Assembly (NCBI GenBank): GCA_001567485.1
Contig: JZRA01000081.1
Location: 1-36,719 of the forward strand
Reading direction: 5' to 3'
Origin: Chloroflexi bacterium OLB13
GTDB lineage: Bacteria > Chloroflexota > Anaerolineae > Aggregatilineales > Phototrophicaceae
Length of the DNA: 36,719 nt
Shown: positions 31,618 through 36,719 of the stretch, piece by piece
How positions within the stretch are numbered: the stretch's first letter is position 1
Layout: the number at the start of each line of letters is the position of its first letter
Notes under the pieces: model-generated
The model's input: the letters and a program-made list of their open reading frames with translations, nothing else
Told to the model about the DNA's origin: nothing
The model's database searches: none
Program-made: the position numbers and the translations under genes

Positions 31618-33135
31618 TTACCGCGCCATCGCCGCCGGCAGACGGATGCGGAATGTCGTGCCGACGCCTAGCTCGGATTGCACGCCGATGGTACCGCCGT
31701 GAAGCTCGACCGACTGCTTCACGATGCTCAAGCCGAGTCCCGTGCCGGCGATCGAGCCGACGTTGCTGCCGCGCTTAAACGGGTCGAACAACATCGGCAA
31801 GTCCTGCGGTGGCACGCCGATCCCTTGATCGGTGATCGTCAGGATGATCGAGTCGTCCTCATGCCGCAGATCCACAAGGATCGTCAAATGGTCGGGAGAG
31901 TAGCGCGCCGCGTTGCTCAGCAGATTGAACAACGCCTGCCAGATCATCTTGGCATCGGCGTTCATCATATAGACATCGGGCTGGATCGTCAGGGTGAAGG
32001 TCTGATCGGAGTGGATGCCCTGCATCTCCTCCAGCACACTGCGAATCGTCGCTTCGAGATCAAGCGGCTGAAGATCAATCGCGGCTACCCCGGCGTTGAG
32101 CTTTCCGAGCGTCAGCATGTCGTTGATGAGTTCCAACATGCGCTGGACTTCGGCCTCGATCGTCTGATAATGCCGCTGGCGCGTTAACTCGGTCATCCGT
32201 TCACCGTACTCTTGCAGCATGGCGTTGGAAGACCGGATGGCTGACAGCGGATTCTTGAACTCGTGTACGGCGAAGTTGAGGAACTGCTGGCGCTGATCGT
32301 TGAGCAGACGCTCACGCTCGAATTGACCGCGCAGGTGCTGGGCCTCCTCGCGCTGCATGTCGGCGCGCAGTCGTTCGCTGATGTCGCGCAGTGTCACCAG
32401 CAGGCGGCCTGAGCGCGTCTCGTCGCCCGGTTCAAGCAGAATCGCCGTCAAGTCCATCGGCACGAACCGACCGTTGGCATGGCGGAAGCGATGCGTAAGC
32501 ACAACGGTGCCGCCGCCCGCCGCCGCGCTGCGCACATCGTTGGCGTAAGGCGGATACCGCTTGTTGAACAGCCGTGACCAACTGCCGCCGATCAAATCCG
32601 CCAGCGGATAGCCGAGCGCGATGGTCGCGGCGGGGTTCGCGTCCAGCACCGTGCCATCGGCCGCGTCAATCATCAAGATGACGTCAAGCGAGACTTCGAA
32701 CATGCGGCGGAAACGCTGCTCGGAGAGGGCCAGCTCGCGCGCGGTGAGCATCTGCGCGCGCCGGTTCTCGCGGTCGGCCAACGCCCTGTTGACCACGATC
32801 CCCAACCCGTCAAGATGATCCTTCGCCACATACGCCGCCGCGCCGCGCTCGACCAGTTCGGCGCTCGCCGGTTCGCTGCCCGGCCCGTGCACGACGATGA
32901 ACGGAATATCGAACGCGCCTTCCTGCACCCGGTCGAACGCGCGCTCTGCACTGAATTCCGGCGTCTCGACATCGGCGAAAATCGCGTCCACCGCCGGGTT
33001 CAAATGCTTGACGAACTCGGCCTCCGTCCGCACTACGACGGCGCTTGGGACGTACCCGGCGCGCTGCAGTTCGCTTTGCAGCAGCAGGGCATCCTCCGCG
33101 CTCTCATCGAGAATCAGGACGTGTATAGGGGTCAT
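31618..33135 (-). CDS. Hybrid histidine kinase: receiver-PAS-HisKA-HATPase
   Basis: 505 residues without membrane segments. An N-terminal receiver domain (1-120) has acidic Asp10, phosphoacceptor Asp55 (AIFADVETP) and Lys105 (YVAKDHLDG). A PAS domain follows (about 135-255, FRRMFEVSLDVILMIDAADGTVLDANPAA). HisKA has His291 in NFAVHEFKNPLSAI. The HATPase domain has the N box FNLLSNAARYS, G1 ITDQGIGVPP and G2 GTGLGLSIVK. It is a soluble sensor kinase receiving input through the receiver and PAS domains; the partner is unknown. The start lacks a strong RBS. It diverges from the WD40 gene 140 bp away. Confidence 0.92.
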   Translation of the reverse strand: MTPIHVLILDESAEDALLLQSELQRAGYVPSAVVVRTEAEFVKHLNPAVDAIFADVETPEFSAERAFDRVQEGAFDIPFIVVHGPGSEPASAELVERGAAAYVAKDHLDGLGIVVNRALADRENRRAQMLTARELALSEQRFRRMFEVSLDVILMIDAADGTVLDANPAATIALGYPLADLIGGSWSRLFNKRYPPYANDVRSAAAGGGTVVLTHRFRHANGRFVPMDLTAILLEPGDETRSGRLLVTLRDISERLRADMQREEAQHLRGQFERERLLNDQRQQFLNFAVHEFKNPLSAIRSSNAMLQEYGERMTELTRQRHYQTIEAEVQRMLELINDMLTLGKLNAGVAAIDLQPLDLEATIRSVLEEMQGIHSDQTFTLTIQPDVYMMNADAKMIWQALFNLLSNAARYSPDHLTILVDLRHEDDSIILTITDQGIGVPPQDLPMLFDPFKRGSNVGSIAGTGLGLSIVKQSVELHGGTIGVQSELGVGTTFRIRLPAAMAR

Positions 33136-33275
33136 CGGACGATGGCGTACTCAGTGTAAATACCTATTCGCCTGCACTTTAAGGTAACACACTTTGCGAC
33201 AGATAGCCGCGCGCTTGTCAAAGCCGCGGTACACTCGAACTCAACCGTAAGCATACACAGCGACCGGGAGCCGTT

Positions 33276-35126
33276 ATGCGACGCATCATCGTGATCTTGA
33301 TCGTCATTCTGGCAGGGGTTCGCGCAAGCATCGCCCAAAGCGGCCGCCCGATCACCGCACAGACCGCCGCCGGGGTCGTGCCGTCCGGGCTGTATGGGCC
33401 GGGGCGCGCCGGATCGGCCGTATTTTCGCCTAATGGCAAGCTGTTGGCCGTGGCATCCAGTTCGGGCGTGCGCCTGTTCGAGGTCGGCGCGATTGGCGCG
33501 GGCGATACGCTCGACGGCGATCCGTTCCCCGCCACCGGCGTCAGCTTCAGCCCGGACGGCGCAGTATTGGTCGCCTCCAGCCTCGGCTACAACGTGCGAA
33601 AATTTGACCCGTTCAGCGGGGCCAAGGTGGCCGACCTGTACCCACTGTTGGGCGGATCGCCCGGATCCGCCGCGTATGATCCGCTGGGCCGGTTCTACGC
33701 GATCTCAGGCGGTGAGGTCATCAGCATTTTCGACGCCGCTACGGATGAACCCGTGCGCGACCTGACCGGACATGCCGGCCGCGTGCTGGCGATGACCTAC
33801 AGCGCCGATGGCATGTGGTTGGCAAGCGCCAGCAGCGATGGGTCGGTCAAGGTATGGAACGCCGCCGACGGCACGGAAGCCCTCACGCTGCTCGGCCATG
33901 ACGCGCCTGTCGGCAGCGTGGGCTTCTCTGACGACGGCGACCGGCTGATCACCGGCAGCGACGACGGCAGCGTGCGCGTTTGGGATCGGGAGACAGGCGC
34001 CGAACTGCTCGTGCTGGTCGAGGGCGAACCCGGATCGGCGGCGGGCGCGTTCAGCCCGGACGGCCACACAACGGCAGTCGGCGGAAGCGACGGACGCGTG
34101 CTGCTGGTCGACGCGCAGACCGGCGCGCAGATCGCTGAGATCGGCCAGCACGACGGGCCGCTGCTCAACATGGCCTTCAACGCCGACGGCTCGCTGTTGG
34201 CTTCGGTGAGCCGTGAGCGTGTCACGCTGTATGACGTGCGCACCCTGCAAGAGATCGGCCGTATCGCCTATGTGCCGGCCATCGCCGCAATCGCGCTCAG
34301 CCCGGACGGCATGCTGCTTGCCGCCGGCGAACCCAGCGGACACATCCGGCTTTACGACACGCTGACCGGCAAGGAAAGCGCAAACTTCGCGCTGGGGCTT
34401 CCACCACTTCGCGATCTGGCGTTCAGCGCCGACGGGTCGACCGTGCTGGCCGCGACCGCCGATTCGCGCCTCGGTGTCGGCCGCGTGGACGGCACGACGT
34501 CCAGCGTCGAATACGATGCGGGCCAAAGCATCACCGCGCTGGCCGTCCATCCCGTCGACCCGGTGATTAACGCGGCGCTCGCCGATGGCAGCCTGTACTG
34601 GTGGGATGCCGTCAGCGGTTCGCAAACCGGCGCGGTCAACACCCACCCGGCGCCGGTGACGGCGGTAGCGTTCAGCCCGGACGGACAGTGGATGACCTCG
34701 GCGGACGCGAGCGGCGCGGTGTTCGTCTGGAGTGTTGAAACGGGCGAGTGGGATCATCTGCTCGAAGGCGCCGACGCGGGGATCGTCAACATTGCGTTCA
34801 GCGCGGACGGCCGTCGCCTCGCCGCCGGTCAGCAGAACGGTTTCGTCCGTATCTGGCGGATCGGTCAAGGCGAAGCACCCGAACTCACACTCGAACCGCC
34901 GGACGGTCGCGTGGTTGGCGCGGTGGCGTGGTCGCCGGACGGGAGCGTGCTGGCGGTCGGCTTGTCAGATGGTGAATTGGCGCTGTACAACACGGTCACC
35001 GGTGAGCGAATCGCGTCCAGTTGGGGGCATATCGGCATGCTTACCGGACTGGCGTTCTCGCCTGACGGCACGACACTGTACTCATCCGCTGACGACGGCC
35101 TGTTGGTGGTCTGGCGGACGCTGTAA
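33276..35126 (+). CDS. Secreted WD40-repeat beta-propeller protein
   Basis: 616 residues with a signal peptide (MRRIIVILIVILAGVRASIA, then QSGRP) and a GGGAG ribosome binding site. Nearly the entire mature protein consists of WD40 blades of about 40 residues: GHAGRVLAMTYSADGMWLASASSDGSVKVWN, GHDAPVGSVGFSDDGDRLITGSDDGSVRVWD, HPAPVTAVAFSPDGQWMTSADASGAVFVW and others, ending GHIGMLTGLAFSPDGTTLYSSADDGLLVVWRTL. I estimate 12-14 blades, so two propellers. It is probably a surface interaction scaffold; no catalytic domain was seen. Codon use is uniformly GC-rich, unlike the mosaic proteins at the start of the window. Confidence 0.88.
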   Translation: MRRIIVILIVILAGVRASIAQSGRPITAQTAAGVVPSGLYGPGRAGSAVFSPNGKLLAVASSSGVRLFEVGAIGAGDTLDGDPFPATGVSFSPDGAVLVASSLGYNVRKFDPFSGAKVADLYPLLGGSPGSAAYDPLGRFYAISGGEVISIFDAATDEPVRDLTGHAGRVLAMTYSADGMWLASASSDGSVKVWNAADGTEALTLLGHDAPVGSVGFSDDGDRLITGSDDGSVRVWDRETGAELLVLVEGEPGSAAGAFSPDGHTTAVGGSDGRVLLVDAQTGAQIAEIGQHDGPLLNMAFNADGSLLASVSRERVTLYDVRTLQEIGRIAYVPAIAAIALSPDGMLLAAGEPSGHIRLYDTLTGKESANFALGLPPLRDLAFSADGSTVLAATADSRLGVGRVDGTTSSVEYDAGQSITALAVHPVDPVINAALADGSLYWWDAVSGSQTGAVNTHPAPVTAVAFSPDGQWMTSADASGAVFVWSVETGEWDHLLEGADAGIVNIAFSADGRRLAAGQQNGFVRIWRIGQGEAPELTLEPPDGRVVGAVAWSPDGSVLAVGLSDGELALYNTVTGERIASSWGHIGMLTGLAFSPDGTTLYSSADDGLLVVWRTL

Positions 35127-35146
35127 CGGTGACCGGGCGGATCGCC

Positions 35147-35225
35147 CCTACGTTCCCTCTCTGTGTTCTCTGTGGTTCAGTCGTTTCGCCCCTTACTCAC
35201 GACTCATCACCCAGCACTCATCACT
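35147..35225. repeat. Dispersed repeats in the spacer before the last gene
   Basis: CCCTCTCTGTGTTCTCTGTG (35153-35172) is the reverse complement of the ACCACAGAGGACACGGAGAA type copy near 5972. ACTCACGACTCATCACCCAG and CACTCATCACTTGG follow (about 35196-35226), the inverted form of the TGATGAGTG units found at the other three sites. Confidence 0.65.
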
Positions 35226-35295
35226 TGGATTTCATACCGGAATTCAACCGGATTCGGACCCGTCTCAAAATGAGCGCGCGATTAAAAAACATCCA

Positions 35296-35329
35296 TATAA
35301 TGAGAATACCGGTCAATTCTGCACCGGTA
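35296..35329 (+). promoter_or_regulatory. -10 element and 5'-end hairpin of the last gene
   Basis: A perfect TATAAT (35296-35301) lies 50 bp before the ATG; no good -35 was found. Six bases on, TACCGGT (35307-35313) and ACCGGTA (35323-35329) form a perfect 7-bp stem with a 9-nt loop. The hairpin would be at the very 5' end of the mRNA, followed by AGGAGG and the start codon. Confidence 0.55.
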
Positions 35330-35351
35330 ACAGTCCTTCGAGGAGGATTCC

Positions 35352-36719
35352 ATGCGTACTCGATATGTTTGGATCACCATGCTGTTGTGCGTCGCGCTGC
35401 TATTAGGCGGCGGTCTCGTTGCTTCTGCACAAGAAGAACGCGCAGAAACACCTCGAACCATCAGTTCCCTACCAACCACCTTCGCATCAGGTGTCTTTAC
35501 CTTCCGTAGTATGCCGGACAGCGGCGATAGCATTAACATGGACAACGACTTCGCCCCGGAGCCGGGCGAGTTTGCGCCGTCATGCACTAAGGGGAGTAAC
35601 ATCGGCAGTGACAGCGCGTGGTTCGCGGTCAACCATCCCGGTGGCACACTGACCATCGACACCACATTCTCCACTGGCAGCAATTTCGATAGCATTGTGA
35701 CGATCTACGCCTATGACACACAGTCGATCCCCGATCTACTGGAGGTCGGCTGTGCCGATGACAATGGAGGATCCAGCGGTAATGATGCGCGTTTCTCCGG
35801 TGTGTTGGCGAGCGCCGCGTATATCGTGCGTATCGCCTGTCTGAACTGCTCGGTAGGTCTCGGCCCTACTGACCTTGCGCTCAGTATCTCGTTCACGCCT
35901 CCAGCAGGGGCCACACCGTTTGCGAACATCATCAATAACCTAGCGCCTATCACGTTCAACAAGGCGGTCACGATCGATAACGTCGGCTACGCGACGGTGG
36001 CTTCTACCGAGAACTCGACACTCTCGAGCTGTACAATGTATCACACCGTATGGCACCGCTTCATCGCGCCCCGCAGCGGATACTACACCTTCTCGACTCA
36101 AGGCTCGCAGTTGGTGCGTTCGTACGAGTCGCAAGATACGAAATTGGCGGTCTACACCTCCAGCGGCGGACCGACCTTCACCAACCTCACTGAACAGGGC
36201 TGCGATGATGACAGCTTCGGCACGCTGTACAGCGTTCTGAACGGCATCTTCATCGCTCAAGGCGCGAGGTGTATGTCCGCGTCGGGACGTTCAGCACCCA
36301 GAACATGCTGGCCGGGTCGCAGTACCGCATCACGATCTCGCCGGAACTCATGATTAACCTCGGCACGAATAGCAATTTTGACGCCGGCATGACCGGATGG
36401 ACGGCCAAGAACACCACCGGGGCGGATGGGATTTTCAGTGATGGTGGAGACGATGTCTTCCGCTTGTTCGGCGCGCTGAACAAGACGGCTAAACTCAAGC
36501 AGAACGTTGTGATGTCAACGCTGCTGCTTGACAAAGCAGATGAGGGTGGGACATTCCGTATGTCGGCTCAATACACTACGGCGAATACCCTCTCTAGCAA
36601 CGCCAAGTTCATCCTCAAGATTTCCTACAGCGACGGCACGCCCGCTACGAAAGCCACCTACAACACGCTGCGCATCACAGCCGGTTATCAGAACATCTCC
36701 CTCGTCGCACCGGTCGCCA
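35352..36719 (+). CDS. Secreted protein with PPC-like domain and C-terminal CBM-like region; one apparent frameshift, runs off the window
   Basis: The gene starts ATG at 35352 with a perfect AGGAGG 5 bp upstream and a signal peptide (MRTRYVWITMLLCVALLLGGGLVASA, then QEE). Residues about 60-180 resemble bacterial pre-peptidase C-terminal (PPC) domains (SAWFAVNHPGGTLTIDTTFSTGSNFDSIVTIYAYD, VGCADDNGGSSG, AAYIVRIACLNCS). A second similar unit follows at about 205-305 (YHTVWHRFIAPRSGYYTFSTQGS, LTEQGCDDDSFGTLYSVL). The first frame stops at 36353, but from 36266 another frame continues the pattern (EVYVRVGTFSTQNMLAGSQYRITISPEL) and stays open to the edge with a carbohydrate-binding-like segment (NLGTNSNFDAGMTGWTAKN). 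One base seems to be missing at about 36262-36268, by real mutation or sequencing error. The 3' end is outside the window. Confidence 0.75.

Overview
The window is GC-rich bacterial chromosome, probably from a Chloroflexota bacterium of the Anaerolineae type. This is inferred from gene content (SpoVS, an ECF sigma factor, several large WD40/TolB surface proteins, a class A PBP-like protein with an Ig-like tail) and from dispersed intergenic repeats of a kind I associate with that phylum. No rRNA, tRNA or CRISPR array was seen.

Layout. 6-5775 holds two large exported proteins with beta-propeller, PA14-like and PKD domains. Base composition changes sharply along them, and the second ends in a fragment of an IS3-family transposase. 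5776-6091 is repeat-rich intergenic DNA. 6092-8058 holds lexA, with an SOS-type operator inside its promoter, diverging from a HEAT-repeat membrane protein gene. 8208-10451 holds an MFS transporter, an unlisted 42-residue membrane peptide on the other strand and a small membrane protein. 10485-14317 (minus) holds lon and an ECF sigma factor with a possible anti-sigma partner. 14495-17612 holds a SixA-type phosphatase operon, an OmpR-type response regulator and a double thioredoxin protein. A perfect bidirectional terminator (17638-17677) separates the latter from dnaA (minus). The 760 bp upstream of dnaA is AT-rich and looks like a replication origin; spoVS diverges on its far side. 20223-24070 holds an aminotransferase, a membrane protein, an amidase and an acylphosphatase. 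24270-29863 (plus) holds a degenerate class A PBP, a MNT/HEPN toxin-antitoxin-like pair and a lone hydantoinase A. 30249-31439 is an orphan terminase large subunit between repeat-bearing spacers. 31618-33135 is a REC-PAS histidine kinase divergent from a WD40 protein (33276-35126). The window ends in a secreted PPC-like protein gene with one apparent frameshift, running off the edge.

The strongest candidates for something undescribed are: (1) a DnaA whose DNA-reading signature is altered, paired with four copies of a non-standard 9-mer (TTGGGAWAW, which is WTWTCCCAA on the other strand) upstream of its gene in place of canonical DnaA boxes; (2) a full-length class A PBP in which all three transpeptidase motifs have lost their catalytic residues, translationally coupled to a MNT/HEPN pair whose HEPN protein lacks the usual acceptor tyrosine; (3) a LexA promoter carrying two different palindromes. 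All functional statements come from reading the sequence and recalling families; no database search was run.
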